From Ascaphus truei (Eukaryota > Chordata > Amphibia > Anura > Ascaphidae): a DNA stretch of 64,000 bases. The stretch spans positions 15,671,508-15,735,507 of the forward strand of contig CM071574.1 of assembly GCA_036426205.1 (NCBI GenBank), written 5' to 3'. The notes under the pieces were generated by a model. The model was not told where the DNA came from. It ran no database searches and saw only the letters and a program-made list of their open reading frames with translations. Positions 23,640 to 35,082 of the stretch are shown here, piece by piece (position 1 is the first letter of the stretch; every line of letters begins with the position of its first letter). The translations under genes were made by a program, and so were the position numbers.

Positions 23640-24795
23640 TTGACCTGTCCCAGGCGGGGTGGCTGCAGGGGGCCCTGGCCGGTGCTGGATGCTGGGCAAG
23701 GCTATAGGTCAGACCCAACTTCTTTGCCCAGCTGCCGGTCCTCTCGTTTCCACCAGGCCCAGCTCTCCCCAGATGCGGGCCTCCCTCATTGTCCCGTGCC
23801 GAGCCTCTCTCTCACGTCGGCACCTCTCTCTGATGTCAGCCCGCTCCGGAAGCTGGGCGCAGCTTCCAGCGCACACTGGCATGAGAGACAGGCCCGCAGC
23901 TGGGGAGAGCCGGGGGCCCATCAGCAACGAGAGGACCGGCAGCCTCCCAGAGGTCGAGCCCAACTGCTTTGTCTGGCCGCCAGGCCCTGACTCTCACAAG
24001 CTGCGGGCTTCCCTCACTGTCCAGTGCCTCTCTCTGATGTTTATGCGCGCATCAGCATGAGAGAGGCCTGGCGCGGGAGAGTGAGAGGGGAAGTCAAGCA
24101 GGAGGTCCGCAGCAGCTAGGGGAGAACAGTGGCACCCGAGAGACCATCCCCATGGTAAGTGTGTTTTCTATGTATTTGTGGGGTGGAGGTGGTTTGTATG
24201 TATTGGTGGGGCTTTTTTTGTATGTTTTTGGGTAGTGGGGGTGGTATGTATTTGTGGGGGGTTTGTATTTGTGGTGTGGGTTTTTATTTTATATATTGGG
24301 GTGGAGTTTTTTGTATGTGTTTGGGGGGTATTTTTTAATGTATTTGGGGGGTCATATGTAATTGGGGGTTGAGGTTTTTTTTGTATGTGTTTTGGGGGCT
24401 TGTATGTATTTGGGGGTGCGTTGTAAGTATGTGGGGGAGGGGTTGTATGTATTTTGTAGTTTGGGGGGGTAATTATTGTAAGGGGATTGTGTGTGTGGCC
24501 AGGGGGCGAGATGGGAATTAATGTGAGGAGGGGGGATTGAGGGAGCATGATTGAGTGAGAGGGTGGTAATTGATGGGGAGGGGCAGAATGAGAGGAGAGA
24601 GGGGGTGTAAGAGAGTGAGGAAGAGAGGCGGTAAGAATGAGACGGGGGAGCGAAATACATGGAAAGAGGGGGGGAATAGAGGAGGGAGCACGCTAGGTGT
24701 GAAATGGGAGGGTTCGCAAGACCACCGACAGGGGAGGGGGTGCTGACACGAAACTGTAGTCCTGGGCCCCGGGAAATCTGTCGGTGGCCCTTTGT
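23640..24795 (+). repeat. Dispersed repeat family C, copy 2 (inverted relative to copy 1)
   Basis: The left part GGGGGCCCTGGCCGGTGCTG and the right end GTCCTGGGCCCCGGGAAATC with GTCGGTGGCCC match the reverse complement of 14946-15998. The interior includes two similar 23.7-24.0 kb GC-rich subrepeats (CAGCTGCCGGTCCTC versus GGCCGCCAGGCCC) and a minisatellite. Confidence 0.7.
24165..24480. repeat. G/T minisatellite, TGTATTTGGGGG units
   Basis: Around 20 degenerate copies of a 16-26-base unit containing TGTATGTATTTGGGGGG or TTTTTTGTATGTGTTTGGGG. The open frames over it are artefacts. Confidence 0.9.
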
Positions 24796-26180
24796 AATTT
24801 CCATATCCAATAAAACTGTTGAGTTAGAAAGAGTATTAGTTTGATAGGATCTTATCTATATTTCCAGGGACAGGCTCAACATAAGTACTTTCATTCATCT
24901 CTCTGTCCTTAAGCTCACTGAGAGAAGAGTTGGGCAGAGGAAGATACAGCCTAGACAGTATCACCAGGCTGAGAATGCCAGCAGGGACTTAGAAATCCCA
25001 GCAGGGGATGCAGTGGTTTTCCAAGAGGGTAGCTGATAAAATGTATCCTATCAAGGGTATAGAGTTTGATCCTTCTCCCTAGTTTCCTCTTGAGCTTCAG
25101 CCAATACACCGTCCTATACAATTCTTAGTTAACAGTGCTTCATGAAAAAGCTACAAAGATGAAACATAAAAGAAAATGTATATCCCAGAAAAAGTTTATA
25201 AATTGTACAGTGGAAATTCTGGTTTCTGTCAGTTTAAATTCCCTAGGGTGACTGAGCACATTTGACAGTTTAAATGAAATACATAATTAAATGATGCAAA
25301 GATTAAGTTATTCAGCGTGTTCAGGCCTGATCCTCTCTTTCACTGTAAAGTACTAGCCTTAATATCTGCTACAAATGTATTGGTGGGGCATGTAGCCTTT
25401 GAACTGCATGTTTGTTTGATTATTAACACTGTTTACCTTTTCATAATGCAAAGTGTCCTTAACAGTTACACAAATTGCCTCCAATCAAGGCTTTTGCAAT
25501 AGTGTCACGTTATGTCTGCAACATTAGCACTTAAAATTTTAACAAGTGAGCAAATGACTGAAAAACAATTACAGATCTGCTAAAGCCCCTCTTAGGGTTA
25601 TTAAATACAGTATCATTTTCATCTTGTATGTTAATTCAATACAAACAATAATATGGTGTACTACTTTAGAAATGCCAATTATTATTGTGGTTGGCTAGCA
25701 CATAAGATATCAAATTACATGTTTGTGAGCAATATTTACCAAACATTCTCATTAGAAAGTGCCTCTAGGAGACATATTAAGCATTGCAGACACTTTCAAA
25801 AGCGTTGTTCAAATTATATGAGGTTACGAAAAATCAGAAACTATTTTATTTTATTATTGTATTACTACAAAACTAATGCTTGAGATTAGCCCTTCCAGAA
25901 AGCTATTGTTTTACAAAAGGGACAGAAGAGTCTCCCCTAGGTCTGAACATAGAATTTGACTTGGCAGCATTTCTAAAGGAATCCTAGGATTTCTTTGTGC
26001 CATGACATAGTATATGAATTAGTCGTACAAGCCGCGTCAGAACCTGTGAAAACACTGAGAGAATCCAGAAGTACTTCCATACAGAGACTATGTCGAGCAA
26101 AGACCGAGAGCAGAGAGGAGCTAGATAAAGCAGGAAGGTCCAATTAGGAATGGAGGCAGGACAGGAAGAGCTACAGGGAG
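24796..26180. other. No gene seen
   Basis: AT-rich intergenic sequence; no coding-like frame and no repeat ends recognised. Confidence 0.4.
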
Positions 26181-26229
26181 ACATTGCAGATTGGTGCAGG
26201 CATAACAGGCCAGGTGAGTCTTGTTAGTA

Positions 26230-26570
26230 ACCTGAGTATGCCCGTGCAGTGTGCGGGGGCGGAGCCTGAGGTCCGGGGGACAGGAATAAGAGTGTGCAGA
26301 CTGAGCATGCGCCGTAACTCGTGTACATGTGTGAAGCGAGCCAGTGGATGGTGCAGGTGTGCGTGCAGGAGGGCATGGGCGCGCCCGGCGCCGAGCAGAG
26401 GAATCGCCGAGGGGAGTGATCCCGCGACGGCGGCAGGGGCGAGGAGCCGTGGAGGCCGGTAAGGCAGGATTGTTTTGTGTGTCCCGGGGCTCACTGCGGG
26501 GAGGGAGTGCTCTGTGTGGGAGTGAGGAGAACGCCAATTCCTGACGTCATCAGTTCGCCGGTTGCGGGTG
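26230..26570. other. GC- and CpG-rich patch of unknown nature
   Basis: Isolated CpG-dense block in AT-rich DNA, with GGGGGCGGAGCCTGAGG, GAGCATGCGCCG and a perfect CRE-like TGACGTCA at 26543-26550. It could be a retroelement promoter region (similar GCGCATGC-rich blocks occur at 43770-44010 and 49600-49680) or an unlinked CpG island. No convincing exon was found. Confidence 0.4.
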
Positions 26571-27960
26571 CTGCAATCAGTTAGTCTCTCCGTCGGCTGT
26601 CCAGGTTGATTACAGGTTGCGTACGGCATTCGTGTGTTACATCACTATCCCTCATACAATGTAAGTGTGGGTAGTTTATGTTTTAAATTTTTTAATTAAA
26701 GTGTATTACGTACTACACTATTCGTGTCCTATTTCCCTTCACGCATGGGTGTGCTGTATCGGGTTCATCTGCGAGTGCAACTGTAGTCCCAAGGGAAGAA
26801 AAATTGCGTCAGACCACGTGGGGTCCGTGGAAAAACGTGTTGAAGATAGGACAAGTACAGATTCCCCTGTACCAATAAGAGAATATCTTGTGAGTAGGGC
26901 TTTTTTTCAGTTCTAGATAGGGACCTGTGCTGTTTCATACTGAGCAATTGGTGTGTCCCTGTGTTTCTATCATTCCAGAACCATCGTGGCGATACCCCTC
27001 AGGACACCCTCATCAATTTGGAACTTTCTCTCAACACTCCATCTACCATCCAGAGAAGTCTCCAATGTAAGACTATCAATTTGGACTACGGTATCTTGGA
27101 CAATAGTAGCGCCGGGGATATTCATTTTGTATTTGTTATGACTTATTTTGTTCTTTGAACATATTAAAAATATTTGGTTCTTGTCCATTATGTTTATTTT
27201 TGGGATTATCTACTCCTTCAGGTTGGTTTAGAAAGTGAAGAAATTGCCTGGCTATTTTAATTGCTACACTTTGTTTAAATGTAGAATATGTAATTTGATC
27301 ACGTCAGCTACACCTTGGATTGTGCAGTTTCATAATGATATTCTGCTGTATGCATAGAGCTGTGACATCTTACATTGGTCCTTGGGCATATCACTAGAGA
27401 TGGGTGCATTTTCTGTCAAAATCCAAAATGTTGGTCAATTCCTTTCAGCCGCTTTGGCAGTGTGAGCTAAACCTGATGATTGACAGCATCACTGTCACAG
27501 TATACTTAGTTTTGAGCGCTCTTTCTCATTGAGTGCTCATACCTGTACAAAGCACGTTCTGCCTTGAGACGCCTTCTTGCACGGGAAGACACCCTACGGT
27601 CCATTTATTTGAATGGGCTATAATGTATTCCAGCACCGAAGGTACCTTATGGCAGAACACTGTTTAGTAAATATGGCCCACTGTCTTTATCCTTTCTAAA
27701 GATTAGAAGCACTAACTCAAGTCAGCAGCTCACTTTCTTATATTACTTTCTCTCTGCATCTGCTGTATTTGCTGTGCTTCAGTTTTTTACGTGTGTGTGT
27801 CAGAAAACATGTGTTTTATTTAATCTCACTTAGTTTCGGTAACTCATAGCCCTCAGTACATATTATTACTTTCTGCTTGAAGTCCTTTCAAGGTTACAGT
27901 CAACAAAATAGATATCCTTTGGGGATATGCTAGTATACAGTTACAGTGGAGCTAGCTATC

Positions 27961-28030
27961 AGCTGGTTTAGCTCAAATTGCTAGAGCTGCAGCCTAGAAA
28001 AGGCAGTAGTTCTGAATTCTAATCCTGTTG
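27961..28030 (+). repeat. tRNA-like SINE head (decayed)
   Basis: GCTGGTTTAGCTCAAATTGC carries an A-box-like TTTAGCTCAAATTGCTAGAG, followed at suitable distance by a damaged B-box, GTTCTGAATTCTAATCC. The stems are incomplete, so this is not a working tRNA gene. Confidence 0.5.
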
Positions 28031-28041
28031 GATTCTAATCC

Positions 28042-28178
28042 AGCTCTCTGCTTCACAGCTTGTGCTCAGTGAAGTGGTACTTAGACACACAAATGGTGAT
28101 GAAGTCGATTTGACGAAACGTGTAGGGTGCCATTTGTGTGTCTAAGTGCCAGTTCACTGAGCATAAACTGTGACGCAG
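28042..28178. repeat. Long hairpin enclosing a hammerhead core
   Basis: Bases 28079-28096 and 28130-28147 are perfectly complementary over 18 bp (CCATTTGTGTGTCTAAGT on the 3' arm). The pairing continues outward with mismatches to about 28042 and 28182. The loop contains the ribozyme-like core described separately. Confidence 0.85.
28079..28147 (+). ncRNA. Degenerate hammerhead ribozyme, Penelope type
   Basis: Order seen: an 18-bp stem I strand, TGATGA, A, stem II (GTC, loop GATTT, GAC), GAAAC, a two-base-pair stem III region GTGT, then A (candidate cleavage position 28124), then GGGTGCC and the second stem I strand. The required C before TGATGA and the bases that should pair with GGGTG are missing, so about five bases seem deleted from the 5' arm. 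Catalysis is therefore unlikely. Tiny stem III regions are characteristic of hammerheads in Penelope-like retroelements (family knowledge). Confidence 0.7.
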
Positions 28179-28429
28179 AGAGCTGAGAAAGCAAAGGATA
28201 CCATCCGCAAGTACCAGTGTGTACCAACGTGAGCCGGGCTACTTTGTGGAGGAGTTCTTGTTGCCGGAGGAGCCAAATTGGAGGTGACACGGTGCACACT
28301 TCCCCCATCCGGTGGCGTTCAGCGTTGAGTGCCGGATAGCACAGCAGCAACCGCGTGGATACCTTTGCTGAGACGGAGCTTGAGATTGTCTCAAAAACTG
28401 CCTGATTTCTAGCGTCGCTTGTGAGTGAG

Positions 28430-28640
28430 CACTTTTTATCTGCCCAGTCCTACTAAATTGTTATACTTTAATACACTACGAGTGCGCCTGTTCTTTTTTG
28501 TTTCTGTAGATATCTTCCAAGGAATTGGTGATTCCTGTGTCCAGGCTGCAAAGACTCCAGAGGATTGTATTACTTGGACTGGGGTTTTTTTTTTTTACCA
28601 TTTTTATACTTATCTGCATTGAAACTGTTTATTTATATTA
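28430..28640 (+). repeat. Probable retroelement tail downstream of the hammerhead
   Basis: Sequence following the hairpin contains AATTGTTATACTTTAATACA and other AT-rich tail-like blocks of the kind that follow Penelope-type hammerheads. Inferred from position and recalled similarity only. Confidence 0.35.
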
Positions 28641-28864
28641 TTTAGCTTATATTGCTTTAGATTAGCATGTTTATTGGCAGAGTTATCACTACTAGTATTT
28701 AGGTAATTATACCCATTGAACTACATTTTATTATTATACTGTACTTTATTGATCCTAGGGGCATATCCTTCACAGGTTTACCAAAACATATTGTTATTAC
28801 ATTGGGTTCAGTGTAGAACTTTTATATATGATATATAATTAGGCGCTGTTCCATTCTCTGTGCA

Positions 28865-29003
28865 GAGTTTATATAGAGATAATATAGAAAGAGATAGAGA
28901 TTATAGAGATAGAGATTATACAGAGATTGAGATTATACAGAGATTATATAGAGATAATAGAGATTATAGAGAGATAATAGAGATTATAGTGAGATAGTGA
29001 TCT
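28865..29003. repeat. Minisatellite of AGAGATTATA units
   Basis: Irregular alternation of GAGATTATA, GAGATAATA and GAGATAGA, over roughly 135 bases. Confidence 0.9.
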
Positions 29004-29084
29004 CTACCTGTTGTAAGAAGGCAGCAGCACTCAGCAATATCATAAAAAAAATTATTAGTATTTAAGAATACTCGCACATAGAAC

Positions 29085-29120
29085 CGACGTTTTGATCCCG
29101 GTACGGGATCTTTCTCAAGG
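29085..29120 (-). ncRNA. Hammerhead relic, minus strand, half of an inverted pair
   Basis: On the minus strand: TTGAGAA, A, stem II GATCCC/GGGATC (loop GTACC), then AAAAC and GTCGG. Compared with the plus motif 15 bases away, the core has C to T, G to A and a G to A change before AAAC. It keeps a perfect stem II but lacks essential core bases. Confidence 0.65.
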
Positions 29121-29131
29121 GAGGTGCCGCC

Positions 29132-29168
29132 CTGAGGAAGGTCCCGTTTCTTGGGATCGAAACGTTGG
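29132..29168 (+). ncRNA. Hammerhead ribozyme motif with intact core
   Basis: CTGAGGA (29132-29138) fits the CUGANGA core. It is followed by A, stem II GGTCCC/GGGATC (one G-T pair, loop GTTTCTT), GAAAC (29159-29163) and GTT, giving a palindromic AACGTT stem III and a UH cleavage site at about 29166. Stem I is poorly formed, since GCCGCC before the core has only limited pairing with GGAAAT after it. Penelope-type minimal hammerheads of this form often act as dimers. Confidence 0.65.
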
Positions 29169-29316
29169 AAATTTGTGCCATGTTACTAATACACTTTTTC
29201 CTGCTTCAAGACTGAGTGCTGTCTCCTGATTTCGTGGGATCAACACGGTATCGTTTATTTACAAATTTTGTATGGGACTAGCACCTACCAATATACCTCT
29301 GCTAATCGAGTGCCGA

Positions 29317-29371
29317 CTGATTATATATATATATAAATATATATATATATACACAGACACACACACACACG
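29317..29371. repeat. AT and CA microsatellite
   Basis: ATATATATAT with a short ACACACAC run after it. Confidence 0.9.
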
Positions 29372-31930
29372 GCTCGACATACTAGGGAAAACCCACTGCC
29401 CCCTCCCAAAAAAAAAACCTCCCTCTCGCCCCCCCCCTCACGACTCTTACCTATGGTGGGGTCCGTTGGCATGGTGCGGCGATTTTCGTCTTCTCCCCTG
29501 AAAATTGTACGCTTTCCGCTGCAGGTCCTGAAAAAATGGCTGCGCGGAGTCAAATGATGCTGCGTTGCCATGGCAACGGGACGCCATGGTGTCGCAGGTG
29601 TTCGGCTAGCAGAACAAATATATTTCACCAGAAAATTATACATTGAGTTATACATCTTATTTTCACACAATATTCTCTCTTGAAATGCAAGTCATCAATA
29701 TATCTCTACTTGTGTTGACTAGGTTGTTGTAAATCATAGGAAAATTCACAATTTGTCAAGAGAAATTACACATTAATTGACTAAGATGTTTTAAAGGATC
29801 AAATCATTCAGTTACAAAGTTCAGTGTTACAAAGAGGTTCATAAGAAATTCCAATCTGTGCTTATTTTTAGGAAAACCATAAAATATTTCAATGAAGATT
29901 TGAATTTATGATCAGAATTAGAGATATGTCATTTGCCGAGGTTTGGTTAGCTGCTGTTTCATTCAAACTTTACATTTGTAAAAGCAGCAAAAAGTGTAAA
30001 CACACTTTTGACATCAAAAGTTATAGTAAAACGATCTAAATTGTCCAAGTTTCACATTTTAGCATTTTTTAAAGTAGATAAATTGCAGCCCTGCAATGTT
30101 CTACAGAAAATGTTGATTTAGTAACCATATACTATAGGCATGCCCTTCTGTCAGAGTTGTTGTGGAAAGGGACGGACGGACGACATTTGCCCATGGTTCA
30201 TGAACTTGGACGAAAAGTTTGTACCGAAACCAAATAAAAAATAAACATAAAACAAATGTAAATAATCTTAATTAATTTACTTAAAAATGAATTATAATTT
30301 AGCTAATTATAATATAGAGAGATAATGACAATTTACATGAGGCTGCATTATCACCTATTTTACATTTGCATCGTAGAAGCCATATTTATTTTTATTTGTT
30401 TCCATTTTTTGTAATCAGAGGGAAAAACAAACATTTTAAAAGCAAGTAACCTGTATTCATTTACAATTGCCAAACCCACATTTTTCACCAATTTAAATTT
30501 GTCACTTGGAAGCGGACTAAATAAAGGTTACTTACCTTGTAGAAAGAGAGTGTCTTTAATGCATGTTTTACCATGGTTACCTGAATGAAATTAAATGCTG
30601 CATCGCAGAGACGCAATTAGAATTTGTTAATTCATGGCTAATCATAATGCCCATTAAAATGTTTTTAATTTAAGAGCTCTGAATTAGGGAAACACTGCAT
30701 ATATACATTACATTATCATACGATCAATCACAACTAATTTCAGAATAGCAAAATAAAATGCAGTATACAATATTACGATCCCTCTTGTGGAGGCCTCCCT
30801 GGGCTTATTGTCCTTCTTTTCTAATTGTAGTATAGATTATTCTTGGGGGGGGGGGGGGGTGCTGGGCGGCCCGGGGGAGAGGCGAGCGTGTACATGCTTG
30901 CATCTTATATTAGAAAATGTTCTTTTTATTTGCACAAAATACAACAACATCTTTTGCGAAAATACATGTTAAATACACCTTAATGGATGCATCTTTTGTG
31001 ACATGCCTTGCAAGCCGTCACCAGATATTAGCTATAATGAATTCTCTTGTACGGCTAGGCCTTTAGACTTGGTGCATTGTAGTTGCTATAGTGATGGCTG
31101 GGACTGAAGCGGTGGAAAGAGAGAGATGACATTTTCAAACCAGGTGTTCGTCCCATGTCATCAATTCCAGCTCTATAAAGGGGCAAACAAATGTGCAGAT
31201 TTGTAGATATCACTGTATTTGAATCTCCTTGGGGATGATGAAATTAAGTGCAAGCCACAGGGATTCACTGGTTACATACTTTAAATACCAGGATTATCAT
31301 CAATGTGACCACATCCTTTTTGTGACAACATTGGTAATTAATGCTGATTTACTTGTGAGTTACACTTACAGTAGATGCAGAATTTTATTATGAAAGTGTA
31401 CATTTCACGTTTGAACTACACAGTTCAATATAACAATGTCCTATTACTCTTCAACAACATCAAAACCACAGGACTAAAATCTAATCCTTAGCAATTTTGG
31501 TTACAAAAAAAACATTTAACTACATGTTTATCCGCTCTGCAATGATTCCTATAATAATTTTTATTACAAGGAAAGGCGGAGATAACTCCCTTTATTTGTA
31601 TTTCTCGCCTAAAATTGAAAAAAGCTTATTGCTTCAGTTACTGTCATTCTTACACTAGTTATAGGAATTATCTATTTGATATTTGTTATACTATGTTTGA
31701 GCAGAATTTAAAAAGAAAACAATGCACAGAATGTTAGTAACATAGCAAAGGAAGGAAGGGAATCTTTTGTGTGCTGCACACCAAATATTCAAGGCATGGT
31801 ATAGCCATTTAAAACAGAGCATCTACAGTTCTCGTCACTACTCAGCTCTTACAGTATGTATATCTTGTGGACTAATGAGTAAGTATTGCTTGATAGAAGT
31901 CAAATGTAAGACATAAAATACCAGTGCATA
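29372..31930. other. No gene seen; AT-rich, conserved-looking core
   Basis: Includes a GC-rich patch (29395-29610) that resembles MITE debris, a poly-G run at 30845-30860 and the AT-rich candidate conserved element at 30260-30700. No exon was recognised. Confidence 0.4.
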
Positions 31931-32266
31931 TACAGGCATACCCCGCATTAACGTACGCAATGGGACCGGAGCATGTATGTAAAGCGAAAATGTACTTAAA
32001 GTGAAGCACTGCCTTTTCCCCACTTATCGATGCATGAACTGTACTGCAATCGTCATATATGTGCATAACTGATATAAATAACGCATTTGTAACGGGCTCT
32101 ATAGTCTCCCCGCTTACGCACAGCTTCAGTACAGGTAGGGAGTCGGTATTGCTGTTCAGGACGTGCTGACAGGCGCATGCGTGAGCTGCCGTTTGAATAT
32201 TGAGCGAGATGTACTTACTCGCGAGTGTACTTAAAGTGAGTGTCCTTAAACCGGGGTATGCCTGTA
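31931..32266. mobile_element. MITE with 15-bp inverted ends (TACAGGCATACCCCG)
   Basis: Perfect ends TACAGGCATACCCCG and CGGGGTATGCCTGTA. Subterminal ACTTAAAGTGA and TAAAGCGAAAATGTACTTAA motifs repeat inside. Non-coding. The ends are familiar from frog repeats by memory; superfamily unassigned. Confidence 0.85.
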
Positions 32267-34918
32267 TTGCAGTGTTACTAACTTATTATTATTGTTGGAA
32301 TTACATAAGCAATAGGTCAAGCGTTGAGGTACCACTTTCCATATTCTATAAGTAAAATGGTTGAAATCACATTCAAGGTGAGAGCCATCTTGGATTTGTG
32401 ATGTCATGTGTCAGTGTAAAGACCAGGCTCATCCAACTCAGAAACATAAACCACTCTAGCCACTGCTGTTTTTTCTACCTAAAATATGGCAATGCCTCAG
32501 CTGGCAGGTGGTCCCGCCTGAGACATTCTCCATGTCATGGTCTTAAATCTCACATCCCAAATTAAAACCTGGCATGGACTATAGCTTCTATTCCTTTACC
32601 CTGCGGTCAGGTGGTAAACGGAGTAGTGACTGACAACTGCATGTAAATACAGCCCATAACATTTCTAAGGCTTTGCCTCCTTTGATTTATGTGTTTCGCT
32701 CCCTGGAGAGAGGAATGATATATATATTTTTCCTGCAGCTCGCTGGAATGTGCATTTGATTTATGGATGGCAAATTTCTATTGTGTATGTACAGTATGTA
32801 TGCACACTTTTTTTTTACCGTCAAATAGGGGTATTTGTTTATATATATTTTTATAGTTATATTTTACATAATGTAGTTACCCCAATATTTTACATACAGT
32901 ACACGGCCACGACCGCTCCCATTATCCTGCAGTTATAGCACACTGTATGCCCCATCCTTTCAAAAATATCACTGCAGAAATGTGATTGTAGCTTGCTACA
33001 CCATTTGAGTAATAATATTGGTATATTTGCCAATGCCAGAACTCGATACCAATTCATATATCCTTCATAACCCATGTCTGTCACATTTACTGCTTGAGTT
33101 TTAATGTATTCTTTCTATTTTACATTCATTTCTTAATACAGACATTTAAAAAAATTTTTTTAATCCCAATTCATGATAATTATAAATGAGGAGACCTTTA
33201 TTTCTGGCCCAAAAATCTCCCTCTTGGGTCTTCAGTCTTCACATATTGGATGGCGTGGTCTCTCTCCTGACATCATTGCAGGTCATGTGAACTGCAGTTC
33301 TGCCATCTTTGGTTTAATGTGTCCTGAATTCCTTTAACCATTGGTTTTTGCTTCCATAGTGCAAGCTATTCATTGTTATTCAGATGTTTGCAGCACCTAC
33401 GGGGTTTATAAGGCTAAAAAAAAAAACATGAGCTCAGAGGAACAACAATCTTTACTTTTATTGAGCAAAAAGTCATATATTTTCTACAACTACAACAAAT
33501 GTTGCTTTCTTCAGAAGAATATAAGCAAAATAGTCCAATTCAAATATACTGCAGTACCTGTAGTGTATACAGTAGGCACCGCCCTTGGCAGCACGGCTCA
33601 CACTCAGAGACGCTGTGATCAAGAACATGAACAGGCACTAGAGCATCTGACAGAGGCTCAATCAGTGAGCTGCCTTGCACCCGAGCTCCGCTCTCAGCCA
33701 AAACCAGCCCCCCTTGGAAAAGCCATACTAGACTAATACAACCCTATAATCCAGGATAACAGGACTTTCCCTGTTACATTAACCATCACTTATCAATCAA
33801 ATGTTGTTTCATTCTAATACAAAAGAGAAGGGTTTACTACAACCCGCTTTAATATGTGTAATTACCATCCTTCACATGGCACATCAGACACAAGGATTGT
33901 GTGTCAGAAACCAGGATTATGAATCATTCCCTAATTGCACGCGGTGAAAGTCAGCCGAGAGCGTTTAATTCACTGCCAGAAACAAAACGTTTATCCATTC
34001 CACTTAGTGTCAGGTGATGGGTACATGTGAGAAGTTAAAATTGGGCTTAACTGTCTTCACCCCATTTTATCTCTGTCAAATGTGTCTATTGAGTGGACCA
34101 GAGTTAGTTTCCACCACCCTATGACTTCATACGGAATTGCTCATCCTCAAACAGGTGTGTAAGTGCATAATTAGTAAATGATAGTTTTTATTAAGTATTT
34201 ATAGCAGAAACAATGATACTGGCTCAGGATAATGTATAATTTGTTTAACGCAGGTTTATTAAAAATAAACCCTTTTTTATTAGAGCAACCTTTTTACGTT
34301 CTACTTTTATAACGATAACTATATTTATTTGATAATGCAGCACTCTGTAAAATTGTTCGTTTCGATGTATTTTCCGGCTGCCGGAAGAAGAAATAATGTT
34401 GGTCATTTATTCTCAACAAAGTAAATATTCCTTACACCGGTTTAAATAAATTGTATGCTACTTGTTTGGGGTGTTAATATTACTACAATGTTAATCATGA
34501 AATAGATTGGCAAATATTATTATTAATATTGATTTATGTTATTGTGGCAACAGTTTTTCGGCATCCATAAGCACATTGTTAAAAAAAAATAATAATAAAA
34601 AAATAATTGTATGTAGACATTTTGGGGGAAACCTACATGACCGTAGCTTACCCCATAAACAAATCTATATGTTTGAGATTCGGCTCTTATTTCTGGGTCT
34701 AGATAGGAGTAACACCAAGACTTATATAACGTCATTTTTTTTACGATTACTCTGCGTTATCCTGAAATAATTAGAAATTACGCCTATTCTAATTATATCA
34801 ATTACAGCCCTTATTTTTACATAACATTACCTTAGTAAATAAGGATTTAACTCAGTTCTTATTTTAGGTAACATCACGTTAGTTGCCCTGATTTAATGAA
34901 GCTTTGTGAATCTAGGCC
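32267..34918. other. No gene seen
   Basis: Intergenic AT-rich DNA. The block 33880-34020 looks conserved (separate note). Region 34620-34915 has repeat-like GTAACATCACGTTAG patches. No exon recognised. Confidence 0.4.
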
Positions 34919-35082
34919 ATTGGTGGCGAACTCCAGTCCTCAAGTTCTACCAACAGATCAGGGTTTAAGGATATCCTGCTTCAGTACATGTGGCTCAATC
35001 AAAATGACTGTGCTGAAGCAGGGATATGGTTAAACCCTGACCTGTTGGTGGCCCTTGAGGACTGAAGTTGATCATTCCTGAT
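34919..35082. repeat. Palindromic repeat, copy 3
   Basis: GAACTCCAGTCCTCAAG on the left and CTTGAGGACTGAAGTTGATC on the right, with CAGATCAGGG / CCCTGACCTG arms between. Same family as 7414-7616. Confidence 0.8.

Noticed and set aside
26121..26629. 138- and 152-codon minus-strand frames
   Set aside because: Arise from the CpG-rich patch; composition (Ala/Arg/Pro) and lack of motifs argue against a gene.
27961..28030. Functional tRNA gene
   Set aside because: A-box is acceptable but the B-box and acceptor stem are broken; better explained as a SINE head.
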